A program made the position numbers and the translations under genes. Shown here one piece after another: positions 11,514-22,547 of a stretch of DNA of 64,000 bases (position 1 is the first letter of the stretch; each line of letters begins with the position of its first letter). A model generated the notes under the pieces. It saw nothing but the letters and a program-made list of their open reading frames with translations, ran no database searches and was not told the origin of the DNA. The DNA comes from Vitis vinifera (taxonomy: Eukaryota > Streptophyta > Magnoliopsida > Vitales > Vitaceae): positions 2,555,001 through 2,619,000 of the forward strand of contig NC_081818.1 in NCBI RefSeq assembly GCF_030704535.1, given 5' to 3'.

Positions 11514-12798
11514 GGGCCTGTTTGTTTAGTGTTTTCAAGAACTGTTTTCTGTTCTTGAAAACAAAAAACACAAAAAACTCGTTTGGTTGAGAGAGTGATT
11601 TTTGTTTTTGTTGTTTCCCGTGTTCTCAAAATGACACTGTTTAGAGAACAACAAAATCTTGTTTTCCCTGTTTTTTTTACTGTTCACAGAACAAAATTAA
11701 ACAAAAAAAAACAATCTGTTTCCCGTGTTTTTTTTTTCTTCCCGTTTTCATCTCTTCTCCAACACAGTGGCTCGCCTCTTCTTGATTTTTCCCGTTTCTC
11801 AGTTTTGATTCAAGGTTCGTGAAATTTAAATCCAATCGCACAATAGCAAAGAGACCCCTAAAACGGATCCAGAAAACGCAGGGAGCAAAAGAATGGGGGA
11901 TGGGTTTTCTTGGGAATCAAACGGGGGTTGCAGGGTTTTTGCTTGGATTTTCTCGGAAATCAAACGAGGATGAATTTTCCCGGAAATCGAATGGGGGATG
12001 GATTTTCTTGGGAATCAAACAGGGGTTGCAGGGTTTTTGCTTGGATTTTCTCGGAAATCAAACGAGGATGAATTTTCCCGCAAATCGAATGGGGGATGGA
12101 TTTTCTTGGGAATCAAACGGGGGTTGCAAAAAAAAATAATAATAATAATAACATGATTAGATTAGTACCTGTGAGGATTGAGAGTGGCAGAGGAAAATAG
12201 GGCCTTTTACGGATTCTCTCGGCTGGAGGGCAACTTAGAAAAGGGCTTCTTGATGCCCGATGAGAGAAGTGGGTGGAGAAGTGAGTGGCATTTTGAATTT
12301 TAGATTTAGTAGAGATAAAAAAAAATTAACATCATGAGAACAATTTTATCTCAACTTAATAAAATATGCTATAATTTTTAATAAAGTTAAAGATTAAATA
12401 AAAAAATATTAATAAAAATAATTTTATTATGTTTGATTTATTTTAAAAAAATATAAAAAATATTTTTATTTTTAAATTAATAAAATAAATAATTTTTTTA
12501 ATTTAAATGAACTATATATCTAAAAATTATTTATAAATTTATAATATAAAATTACTTGAAGAAAATATTTTATTAATTAGAAAAGAAAAAAAAAATCTTT
12601 CAAACATGTTTTTTGTTTTATTTGTTCTAAATTTTTTTTTTTATTAACTCAACCAAACATGTTTTTTTGTTTTTGAGAACAAAAATTGTTTTTCAAAATT
12701 CAGTTCCCAAACACAATTTTTTTTTTAAAAAACACCAAAAACTGTTCTCAAAAATTGTTTTCCAGAACAATTTTCAAAAACAGCAACCAAACAGGCCC
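11514..12798. mobile_element. Non-autonomous TIR transposon, PIF/Harbinger-like (TAA target duplication)
   Basis: The ends are GGGCCTGTTTGTTTAGTG (left) and, inverted, GGGCCTGTTTGGTTGCTG (right). They are flanked by TAA at 11511-11513 and 12799-12801. The 3-bp TAA duplication and GC-rich outermost bases fit PIF/Harbinger better than hAT, which makes 8-bp duplications. Subterminal regions are rich in GTTCTTGAAAAC / GTTCTC motifs. No transposase frame is present; the interior is tandem repeat plus AT-rich DNA. It inserted into DNA that resembles the 3' flank of a GLP unit. Confidence 0.7.
11894..12130. repeat. 98-bp tandem repeat inside the TIR element
   Basis: GGAATCAAACGGGGGTTGCA and its surroundings recur with TTTTCT anchors at 11905, 12003 and 12101, a period of exactly 98 bases, for about 2.3 copies. 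It creates an open frame of repeats (for example SWESNGGC) that I do not regard as a gene. Confidence 0.85.
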
Positions 12799-13178
12799 TA
12801 AGAGTTTTATGCGTATGACATAAATGATAAAGCAACTGGGGATTCAAATCCACTTTGGTTGACAAGTGAAATCCATAAAACTTTGATGAGATTTTAGACA
12901 ATTCATCGCTTCAATGAATTTTAAGCCTTGATTTCAGAGTTTAAATTGTTATAAACTGTTAGTGAAGTTATTCATGTATTTGGAGACAGGTGCTAGCTAA
13001 ATAAATCGCACTGTCATATAGGTTATATTATACTTGAAAAAGATATAGCAATGAGTACAGAACAAACCCTCTTATTACATATATTATGATCATGATGGGG
13101 GAAAGACGACAACAGGCTATTAAACAAGAAAACAGTGCATAGCTTCTTTAGTACTTATACAGTTTCTTAGTTGTCCCA

Positions 13179-14059
13179 CTAGAAACTTGATTGGAGGTAG
13201 TCAACCACATTCTTGTCCAATTGGAAAGCCTTAGTGAGAACATCAGCAGAGATGGGTGGATTTGATCCAAAGACTGCATTTGCTATTGTGATCACACCAG
13301 GGTTTTGGCTGCCCAGAGCAGCAATGGCAACTGCATTAGTATGCCCAACATTGAGCTGGAAGTGAATGAGACTGATAGGGAACACAAAAACATCACCCTT
13401 GTTGAGGACTTTGCTAATGAGGCGGTTGTCAGGGTTGGATGTGACAAATCCAACATAGAGAGTCCCCTTCAAGACGACTAGGATCTCAGTGGCACGAGGG
13501 TGAGTGTGAGGAGGGTTTAGGCCATACGGTGCATAGTCAACACGTGCCATGGATATGCCAAGAGTGTTGAGTCCTGCTATTTGGGCAACGTTTACAGGAG
13601 TGACAGTTGACCCAACTGGATTTGACGTGTTTCGTGGGATATGCAGCCCTGAAAAGAAGAAATCTTCTGGTGTGGCAAGCTTGGGGTCCTTGCAGAACTT
13701 TCCATTTACAAACACTGCATGATAAAAAAAAGTCCGTTAACATCATACAGTTATAGATAGTATACTTATGTGTGCTCTATTACATGCCATGCAGAGAAAG
13801 TACATCAAGGTATATGATTTATAGACATCTCTTGGCAGAAATGTTGCAGGCTGGGGTTATTCATTTAAATACAATTACAGGGCCATTATTGTAGATCCCA
13901 AGCATGGAAAGAATGAGTGAGCTTATCCATACCAGCAGCCTTCGGATCATCAATAGCAACACAAGTGTCCTGCAGCGGGCTAGGGTCATAGGCATAGGCA
14001 AGAGAAAAGGCCAACCCCATGAAGGTGGCAGCCACAAGGAAATGAACACCTCTCACCAT
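13179..14059 (-). CDS. Germin-like protein, subfamily 1 type (GLP1, intact)
   Basis: Germin-like proteins are secreted cupins of the apoplast that bind Mn, form oligomers and often show superoxide dismutase or oxidase activity in defence. There are two exons, 13933-14059 and 13179-13714, with a GT-AG intron splitting a Val codon. The product is 220 residues, the family's normal length. Residues 1-23 form a signal peptide ([20 protein letters not shown]). Cys33 and Cys50 (QDTCVA, GKFCKD) are the conserved disulfide pair, and NTS at 71-73 is a likely glycosylation site. Metal ligands are His112, His114, Glu119 ([10 protein letters not shown]) and His160. Cupin box 2 reads [11 protein letters not shown]: Ser157 replaces the Gly of PIGLIH seen in the four other copies. 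I chose MVRG rather than the in-frame ATG at 14080 because GLP2 starts at the aligned codon. A TATA box lies about 100 bases upstream. Confidence 0.93.
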
Positions 14060-14157
14060 TGTAAGCTGTCTAACAACCACAATTTTCTAGGAAACAAATT
14101 TGGCTATGTTCCGAGTACTACTGCTTGGTTGAGGGGTAAGAAATATATGAAACATGT

Positions 14158-14167
14158 CTATTTATAG
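14158..14167 (-). promoter_or_regulatory. TATA box of GLP1
   Basis: CTATAAATAG on the minus strand, about 100 bases before the GLP1 start codon. The same box is conserved at the same place before GLP3, GLP4 and GLP5. Confidence 0.75.
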
Positions 14168-14908
14168 ATAAGAATCCTTGAATTAGTCATGGTTTTTTTT
14201 TTACCTAGATTAAGTATATAGAGTTACTAAGTCCTCAATTGGATAAGATTTTTCTATTTCATAAATGAATTGTTCTTCAACTACTACGAGCATTTTTATA
14301 AACTTTGCTTGTGCCTATACATCTTTGAAACGGAAGTTATCTTAAAACTTTCTTTCTCTATGCAATTGAAAATCTCATTGCCATCAATTTTGGCTGGTTC
14401 AATTTTATATCAATGACTTCATTGAAGCATTAGTAACTTATATTCCACACTCAAGTTCACATGGACTATACAAATCCTTACTATAGTGGATTCTATATCT
14501 ATTTTCTAAATGGAAATTCTGAATCACCTTTTTTTTTTCTGTTGTCATTGACATAGAAGCAGACAAAACTCAAAGCATGGATTTGAATAAGTCATGCACC
14601 AGAGTGCTCTCTATATCATCAACCTAAGAGTGGGTTTTGTTACTGACTCTACAAAAAGCTCCCTTTTTTATTTTTTATTTTTATTATTTATTTTTTCTCA
14701 CAATGGAATCATTTTGTTTTCAAACATTGATGATTGATGTAAATCTAATTCTCTGATGTCAAAAAATCAGTTCATGGAAGTTGTTGAAATCCAAGATTTA
14801 CTTGGGTTTGCCAATGGGAATTGCCCCAGATCCAAACCCTCTTGTTGTCTCATTTGGGTTAGAAAACATGCATTGGCAAATCAGCTCATAATGTTTTGTG
14901 GGTGTCCA
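14168..14908. other. GLP1 upstream region, no gene
   Basis: Non-coding upstream DNA of GLP1. The blocks AATCCTTGAATTAGTC, a serial CATCTTTGAAACGGAAG stretch and GTTGTTGAAATCCAAGATTT recur around 16730-17110, so this is one copy of the duplicated array unit. T-rich runs occur near 14530 and 14670. Confidence 0.6.
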
Positions 14909-15014
14909 TACACAAGTGTCCTGCAGTTGGGTAGGTCAAAGGCAGAGGCAATAGAGAGTGAGAGAACGACAGGAGCCAACAGTTAAGGCAAGGACTACTA
15001 GGAATTTGCACATG
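14909..15014 (-). pseudogene. Relic of germin-like exon 1
   Basis: ACACAAGTGTCCTGCAG (from 14920), then a GGCAGAGGCAA block and CCAACAGTTAAGGCAAGG, aligns with the antisense of GLP exon 1 (signal peptide plus QDTC region) of GLP3 and GLP5. The reading frame is lost and no exon 2 follows. It is the remains of another tandem copy. Confidence 0.65.
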
Positions 15015-18000
15015 AAAAATGTTTTAAAATATTTGAGTAGGAGACTTAACGTGAGTCTATGTTTCATGGATATTTTCCAATTCAAGATGAACCATCCTTC
15101 ACGTTTTTCCCATCTTCTTTTCCTTTGCTTACAGTCTTACACTAACACAGCTTTGACATGGAAGTGTTCAAACTTCAAAAGGCATTTTCTCTAATGTAAA
15201 CAACAATTTCAATTTCTTCTGATCAAATGGTCTAATGTGTTTGGTTCTCAGATATCTTAAGTTAATTACTTCTGAATCAAGATTTGATCAAGCAACTGAT
15301 AAAGGATCCAACATGGATCTTTATTTATTTTTTCTTTTTTCATTTCTTTCCTTGGTATATTGCTTTTTCAAATAAGGTATGACACATCAACTGAGGTCTA
15401 AGAGTATTGCCTATCAACTGAGTCTAAGAGTATTGCTTATCAACTGACCCTGGTCCAGGTATTATTGTCTGGGTGAGGGGATGAGAAATATTTTTGTGCA
15501 GGAAATAGGGGTCTTGAATTAGTCTATGTTTTACCAGTATATAGTACTAAGCATATGGGTTCACCAAATCTGCCATATACAAATAGCTTCTTTCGTTTGA
15601 AGGATGAATCATTTTCAAAAAACCAAACCCATTTCTCATTTTTTTTCCTTTGCTAACATACATCTTTGACAGGGAAGAAGTCAGTTATTATGTATTATCT
15701 ACCAAGAAACTCTCTCTCTATCTGCTTGGGTGATCATGTCTGGACTGCCTCAATCACCAAAGCGGTAATACTCAGATCATAGATTTGAACAAGTCATGCT
15801 TCAAATTGGATTCTCTATATTTATGGTTGTTTTCTCCGAATATAAAAGCTGAGGCGTTTACTTTTTAGCAATGAAGTTACCTTGAAAAGGAACCGGTATT
15901 ATTGTTGTTTTTTTACTGGTCTTATCAGTTGATGAATTCTGTCTCTGTTCCATTTATTGGAATCAAATTGTAGGCTTCGATATTCCTTTCCATTAACATT
16001 AAAATATCAGGTTGCATGGATCATATGTTCCATGATGGATCTGTAAAACAAGATAAAGAAAGACCTTTCCTTCAAGAAGGTGCTGTTTGGAATATAGAAA
16101 AAAGTGTAGGAACATGATGCTTCTTCCACCAAATTGCATTACTCTGTTGTAGAGAATTTCGACATTAACTAACTTCTTCCTCCTCAGTAGATGAGTTATG
16201 TCCTTCAGCTTTAGTCAATGGATTAAATCCAGTTAGCATCTGACTATTAACAAAGAGAAAAAAAATGAAATCCTCATCATTGTCATTCTGATTTCTATAG
16301 AACTTGCCTGATGTTGGATTTTGAGCTATTGTGAACTTGTCATTCTTGGATAAGATAAAGAACCAAGATGAAAATCAAATAGAACATATGAAAACATAAC
16401 ATAATTTTATGAATGTCTGTTTTGTGCTCTTGCTTGATTTACAAGTGATTAATTTTTCGACTTGAGATTTAGAATATTCATTTGAACATTTTTAGTTTTG
16501 CCTAATTGAATTTATATATATGAATGTTTTTCTATGTTGGAGAAAGATGGCTTCAAGTGTTACTTCAGTATTCTGCATATCCCATATTGATTGATAAAGC
16601 AACTGAAATATAATTTTAACTTTTGTTGGATTGAATAAGAGTTGAGACAATAGTTCATTGGCCTAAATGAATCTTAGGTTCAGAAGATGATAACTTAGAA
16701 AACTGAACTAATACATATACTAAATGAATCCTTGAAATAGTCTTGTTTTCTTTACCTGAAGAAAGCATGTAGAGTTACCAAGTCTTTGATTTGATAGGCT
16801 TTTTCTATTGATGAATCGTTCACCAAAACTGCTCCATCCATTTGTCCTTATTTGTTTTTCCTTTGCTTATGCCTATACTTCTTTGACATGGAAGTGGTCA
16901 GTTATTATGTGTTGTTTATCTTGAAGCTTCTTTCTCTCTGTGCTTGAAAATCTAATCCCAATCAATTTTGACCAATTCATTTTTATATCAATATCATAAT
17001 CCAAGCATTTGTTACAGATTGATGCAATCTAATTTTGTGCTGTCAAAGAGACAGTTCATAGGTGTTGTTGAAAGTCAAGATATGCTTGGGTTTGTTAATG
17101 GGAATTGCCCCATACACATACCTTGTTCTTTTTGTATCATCCGATGGCGTTTTTAGGTGAGAAAAATAAAAATAAAAATAAAAATTGAGCAAGCTATGAG
17201 GTCAACAGTTATGGCAAGTGGTGCTTTGAATCTGAACATGAAAAATGCTAAAATATTAGAGTAGGAGTCTTCAGATGAGTCTATATTTTATGGTAACTTT
17301 ACCAAGTCTTCCATGGATAGCTTTCTTCTACTTCAAGGATAATCTGTTCTTCACATTTTTCCTCATCTGCTTTTCCTTTACTTACATCAATACATCTTTG
17401 ACTTATATGGAAGCGGTCAATGTCTTTCTGAAGCAATACTTCCTGCATTTTCTTCAAACATAAACAACAATTTTCAATTTCTTTTGATCAATTGGTCAAA
17501 TGTGTTTGATTCTTAAATATCTGAAGTTCATTACTTCTGAAACAAGATTTGATTGAGCAACTGATAAAGGATTCAATGTGGAACTTTATTTATTCATTCT
17601 TTAATTCTCTCTCTCTCTCTCTTTCTCTCTCAAGGTCTTCTCAGATTAAACCTGGAAAACTTTTGTTATCAATTATTATTGCTCAATGTTCATATGAGAG
17701 ATGAAAGGGGATAAGAAATCTTGCATAAGATATATATATATATATATAGGAAGACTCATCAAGTCTCCAATACACATAGCTATTTTCTATCTGAAGGAGG
17801 AGTTGTTCTCAAAAACTACACCATTTCCCCTCATTAATTTGTTTTTCCTTTGCTTACACTAGTAGTGTTTGACATGGAAGCAGTCACTTATTATGTATTA
17901 TAAGAAAGTGAGGGGGAAAAAAAAATCAAATCAACTCATCACATGTTCTCTGATCTCTATAAAACTTGCCTGATGTTGGAGTTTGAACTGTTATGAGCTT

Positions 18001-18444
18001 CATTGTTTGTACTAAAGGAACATACCAAAACATATCCCAACTTAATAAATATAGGTTTTGTTCATGCCCTTGCTTGATTTGATTAGAAGTGATTCCTTTA
18101 TATATTTGAGATCTAGATGAATTCATTCTATCATTTTTGGATAAATTTGACTAACTGAATTTATACAACTGGGCCTCAATGAATCTTAGGTGTAGTGTTG
18201 CCTCTTTAGCCTTTTAATTTCTAGGTTAAAACTTGTTCTAAACCAGTAAGGAAGTCATTTATGTATTCAGAGACAGATGCTCGCTTAATAAACTGTACTA
18301 TTATACATAATGATCGAAATCCACACAGCAATAAATACAAAACAAACCATCTTATTACATAGAGTATGATTATGACGGGGAAAGATGACAATGGTCACAC
18401 TAAAAACATGTAGTTCATAGCTTCTTGATCAGTTATATTGTTTT
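15015..18444. other. Decayed tandem-duplication units between GLP1 and GLP2, one with its gene deleted
   Basis: No intact gene. Upstream-type blocks (CTTGAATTAGTCTATG, then a CATCTTTGACAGGG-like block) start near 15450, 16730 and 17690. A 3'-flank-type block (CTTGCCTGATGTTGGA ... GAATCTTAGG) occurs near 16300-16690 and again at 17960-18195 before GLP2. At about 16695-16725 the 3' flank runs directly into the upstream block with no gene between. A weak exon-1 relic with CAACAGTTATGGCAAG lies at about 17196-17245. There are (CT)n at 17609-17632 and (TA)n at 17732-17748. Confidence 0.55.
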
Positions 18445-19248
18445 TTAGTTGTTGTCCCACCAGAAACTTGATTGAAGGAAGTTAACCACGTCCTTGTCCA
18501 ATTGGAAAGCCTTAGTGAGAACATCAATAGAGATGGGTGGGTCTGAGCCTAAGACTGCATTTGCAATTGTGATCACACCAGGGTTTTGGCTGCTCAGAGC
18601 AGCAATGGCGACTGCATTAGTATGCCCAATATTGAACTGGAAGTGAATGAGACCAATAGGGAACACAAACACATCACCCTTGTTTAGAACTTTGCTAATG
18701 AGGCGGTTTTCAGGGTTGGATGTGACGAAGCCTACATAGAGGGTTCCCTCCAAGACAACTAGAATCTCAGTGGCGCGAGGGTGAGTGTGAGGAGGGTTTA
18801 GGCCATATGGGGCATAGTCAACACGAGCCAAGGAGATGCCAAGGGTGTTGAGTCCTGCAATTTGGGCAACATTTACAGGAGTGACAGCTGATCCAACTGG
18901 ATTTGACGTGTTTCCTGGGATATGGAGCCCTGAAAAGAAGAAATCATCTGCCATGGCAAGCTTTGGGTCCTTGCAGAACTTTCCATTTACAAACACTGCA
19001 TGAAAGAAAAGTTCATTTATTAACATCGATCATGCAATCATTGACAATAGCCCTACAGAGAGGCAACAAAGATACATGATATATATACATAGAAAGAATT
19101 AATGAGTGAGCTTATACATACCAGCAGCCTTGGGGTCATCAACAGCGACACAAGCATCCTGCAGTGGGCTAGGGTCATAGGCAGAAGAAAGAGAGGAAGC
19201 CAAAGCCATGAAGGCAATGGTTACAAGGAGATGAACACTTCTCATCAT
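18445..19248 (-). CDS. Germin-like protein, subfamily 1 type (GLP2), stop-loss tail
   Basis: Two exons, 19122-19248 and 18445-18995, give 225 residues. The signal peptide is [20 protein letters not shown]. The cysteines (QDACVA, GKFCKD), the NTSNP glycosylation site, HTHPRATE and the [10 protein letters not shown] box are all intact, so the fold should be normal. In GLP1, GLP3 and GLP4 the protein ends at a TAG after SSF, SRF or AHF. Here that codon reads TGG and translation runs on for WWDNN to the next stop. The DNA before exon 1 lacks the CTATAAAT box and about 80 surrounding bases present upstream of the other copies: homology jumps from GAGGAGTGAGAAG to sequence that lies beyond the TATA in GLP1. 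The protein is probably fine but expression is doubtful. The alternative start at the second Met changes little. Confidence 0.88.
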
Positions 19249-19694
19249 TGATGGGCTACTACTGCTCGATTGAGGAGTGAGAAGACTTGCTAAGTGTTCA
19301 ATGCATTGTTTTTCTACTTTTGTCTATGTCAAAGGTGAATCATTCAAAAACTAGACTATTTTTCCTCATCTTCTTTCCCTTTTCTTACACTAATACTGTA
19401 ATACATATTTTACATGGAAGTTGTCAGTCTCTCTCTCTCTCTCTCTATTTGTGTATTTTTTATAGTAAAAATAGGAATCTACACTGTTTTTCCTCTTCTT
19501 CTTTAACCTTCTTTTCTTTTTTCTTTCAACACTAATATATTTTTGACATGGAAGTCATCAACCTCTCTCTCTCTCTCTCTGCCAAAAACTACGTCCTCAT
19601 TTGTCTTTCTTTCCGTACACCGATTCATCTTTGATGTGGAATCTATCAATACTGTTATGTATTCTCTCTTTCTTTCTCTCTCTCTCTCTCTCTT

Positions 19695-19742
<48 letters not shown>

Positions 19743-20399
19743 GACTTGGAAGATACTGAATCATTTTCATTTCATATATTGAGGCAATCTAATTTTCTGC
19801 CGTGAAAAATACAGTTGATGGAGACCCTGTTGAACTGTCCCATGCAAAACTGAAAACCCGCTTGACAGTCCAAATTATACTTCTTGATAGGGTTCTACAT
19901 TCAAAATCGTCCTGACGAAAAGGCCATAGAGTGAGCTAAAGCCATGAGGCAACAGTTGTGTTAAATTATTAGATAGAGGTCTTCAGATGAGTTCATATTT
20001 TATGGTTAGATAGATAGAGCAGATAGACCAGCACAAGTATTCCATTGCCACCATATTCAAAATATTGCTTTTTGAAAAATTCTGTGAAAAGAAAAAAGCA
20101 TCCGAATTTGGAATGCAGTACTAGTTGTTGTTGATGGGTGAATTCTACAAGATTGGATGAGATTTCAGACACTGCATGGGCTACTCATGGAGATAAGATT
20201 GAGACAGACAACAGATAGTAAAAGAAATAGTGCTTAACAAACTGCATTGTAATATTATTCTCGAAGTATCAATACTGAAGAGTTTCAAAACAAGCCCTCT
20301 TATTATATTATGACTGTGATGAGGGAAGATGACAAATGGTCAGATTAAATGGTTCAAATATAGCTTGTTCAATTATATATTTGGCTAGTTGTTGTCCCA
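19249..20399. other. Intergenic DNA with microsatellites and a faint GLP relic
   Basis: No gene. The strand is pyrimidine-rich, with (CT)n tracts at 19429-19446, 19564-19580 and 19673-19728, the last running into (TA)n up to 19741. Near 19915-19960, GGCCATAGAGTGAGC ... CATGAGGCAACAGTTG resembles antisense GLP exon 1 and is probably another relic. 20200-20399 is the 3' flank of GLP3. Confidence 0.6.
19673..19741. repeat. (CT)n-(TA)n microsatellite
   Basis: CT dinucleotides with a few TTT interruptions, followed by an alternating TA run. Open frames rich in Leu-Ser across it are by-products of the repeat. Confidence 0.9.
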
Positions 20400-21171
20400 C
20401 TAGAACCTTGATTGAAGGTAGTTAACCACGTTCTTGTCCAACTGGAAGGCCCTTGTGAGAACATCAGCATTGATAGATGGATCTGATCCAAACACTGCAT
20501 TTTCTATGGTGATAACACCTGGATTTTGGCTGCTCAGACCAGCAATGGCTACTGCATTAGTCTTCCCAACATTGAACTGGAAGTGAATGAGACCAATAGG
20601 AAACACAAAAACATCCCCCTTGTAAAGCACTTTGCTAATGAGGCGGTTTTCAGGGTTGGATGTGACAAAGCCAACGTAGAGGGTTCCCTCCAAGACAGTT
20701 AGGATCTCAGTAGCACGAGGGTGAGTGTGAGGAGGGTTTTCGCCATATGGTTCATAGTCAATACGAACCATGGATATGCCAAGAGTGTTGAGTCCTTTTA
20801 TTTGTTCAACATTTACAGTAGTGACATTTGAGGCTACTGGATTTGATGTGTTTCCTGACTTATCCAGGCCTGAAAAGAAGAAATCGATCCTCAGGCCACG
20901 GTCAGGTTTGGGTCCTTGCAGAACTTTCCTTTCACAAAAACTGCATAGAAGAGAGAAAAGAAAGGTCATTAGTATCATCAAACCATCATCAATGGAAAGG
21001 GTAGTGAAAATAGTGATAAGATCATTGGTCACTATATATAGAAATACCAGCATCCTTGGGTTCATCAATGGCAACACAAGTGTCCTGCATTGGGCTTGGA
21101 TCAGAGGCAGAGGCAAGAGAGGAAGCCAATGCCATGAGGGCAACAGTTACCAAGAAACAAACACCCTTCAT
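20400..21171 (-). pseudogene. Germin-like protein GLP3, frameshifted
   Basis: Exon 1 (21048-21171) encodes a normal signal peptide and QDTC region ([20 protein letters not shown]). Exon 2 (20400-20940) starts [16 protein letters not shown] and then hits TGA. Compared with the sister copies the DNA has one extra C (GGCCTGAGG for GGCTGAGG) and four extra bases (GGATCGATTTC for GGATTTC), a net +5. After that the frame is intact to the end, with [18 protein letters not shown] and YLQSRF then TAG. Splicing to an AG twelve bases further in (GGAAAG / TTCTGC) would restore the frame but lose the conserved Cys and the start of the domain. Either this is a recent pseudogene or the 5 bases are an assembly error. 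The TATA box is present. Confidence 0.8.
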
Positions 21172-21245
21172 TGTTAGTACTGTCTCTAACAATCACAAAT
21201 CTTTGTGTTGGGGTGAAGGTGAGAAATTTTGGATGAGAAACCTGT

Positions 21246-21255
21246 CAATTTATAG
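21246..21255 (-). promoter_or_regulatory. TATA box of GLP3
   Basis: CTATAAATTG on the minus strand, about 75-85 bases upstream of the GLP3 start, aligned with the boxes of GLP1, GLP4 and GLP5. Confidence 0.7.
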
Positions 21256-21655
21256 ATAGGATTCATTGAATTAGTCTTTGTTTTACCAGTAAAAAAAAAA
21301 AGCAAAATCCCACCAAGTCTTGAATTGTGTCAAGTAGGCCAGAATCCTTCTTCCACAACTGCCCCCATATGCAATTAATGTTTTTTTTTTTTGTAATTAT
21401 GTTGAAGTGTTGAATTAGTATACTGATGGTAATCTAGAAGATTGCCTGCAGGCTTGTTTGGTTGGAAATTAATTAATTGACATTCAATTTTTTTCCTTCT
21501 CCATTTTTCTGAATTGGGCATGTTCAATGCCATCCATATAATCTATGCATTTCAACTTAGAAACCCATGCATTTCAATGGAACTGAGTCATTTTGTGACC
21601 AATATCTTCATTGCATTTCCTGTTAATCATGTGTTACACTTTTTTACCTTGGCAG

Positions 21656-22340
21656 CAATGACCGCTGGTCTTCCCTTTCTCAATCTATACATGACTAAGG
21701 ATGCTGATTTCAGTCATGGTGTGAACCTTGTGGTTGCTGGCTCTACCGCCATGTCCACGTCTTCCCTCACTGATGACCACATTCTTTCACCTGTTACCAA
21801 CTTGAGATACAACTTCAATGGATTTCTAAGCGTATCAAATCTATCTGTGATACAGATTGTCTTTTTAGTATGATTCCATTGACCTTTTGGCTGATATATA
21901 TGTAACTTTTGCTTTTATATATAGATTGTGCCTAGAAGCTTGGAAGTGCTCTCTTTATGGTTGGGGAGATTGGAGGCAATGACTATAATTATGCATTCTT
22001 TCAAGGTAAATCCATGGAGGACGTGAAGGGCATATATGGAGCCCAAAGTCGTGAAAACCACAAAGGAAGCTGTTAAGGTAGGTTTCGGCCAGAACCCGAT
22101 ACTTCTACTTTTCTTGCTTTTAGTTGATCATAACTCTTCTATCAATTGCAGAAAGTTATTGATTATGGTGCTCAAAGAGTGGTTGTCCCTGGGAATTTCC
22201 CAATAGGCTGTTTCCGGATCTATCTTACTGGATTCCAAAACAATGACTCAGCAGCCTATGATGAACATGACTGCCTAAAAGGGTTAAATGACTTTGCAAA
22301 GTATCACAATGATCATCTCCAAAAGCAATTTTCCGAATAA
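21656..22340 (+). pseudogene. GDSL esterase/lipase fragment
   Basis: Three exon-like pieces of a plant GDSL lipase are seen. The first, from 21656 after TTGGCAG, reads AGLPFLNLYMTKDADFSHGV and VAGSTAMSTSSLTDDHILSP. The second, 21925-22077, reads [19 protein letters not shown], the block with the GxND motif. The third, 22152-22340, reads KVIDYGAQRVVVPGNFPIGC and ends in a stop at 22338. The second piece is out of frame after KSMEDVK: its last 12 codons ([12 protein letters not shown]) are in another frame. The catalytic GDS block and the C-terminal DxxH block are missing. It is therefore a dead fragment, and a second copy lies at 27976. GDSL fragment plus GLP seems to be one duplicated unit. 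Confidence 0.8.
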
Positions 22341-22547
22341 AGTATTGAGGGGGACAGAGAGGAAGAGAGGGATGCTTAACAAAAACTGCTTTATTTTAAT
22401 AATATATATGACCTAAGTCCACACCAGAAGTTACAAATAGACCCTCTTATCATATTATGCTTATAATGAGGGAATTGAACATCATAAGTATTCATTGAAG
22501 CAAGTAAATCAAAGGTTTATAGCTTCTTCTTTTTCTATATTTTCCCA

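Noticed and set aside
11819-12139. 106-codon open frame
   Set aside because: Translation of the 98-bp tandem repeat inside a TIR element; no family resemblance.
19543-19743. Open frame of Leu-Ser repeats
   Set aside because: Translation of a CT microsatellite.
20770-21177. 135-codon plus-strand open frame
   Set aside because: Antisense shadow of GLP3. Similar shadows at 13904-14167, 22710-22922 and 43854-44081 oppose other GLP copies.
21514-21873. 119-codon plus-strand gene starting MGMFNAIHIIYAF
   Set aside because: Only the part after the acceptor at 21655 resembles GDSL lipases; the upstream part is intron-like and the whole is a fragment.
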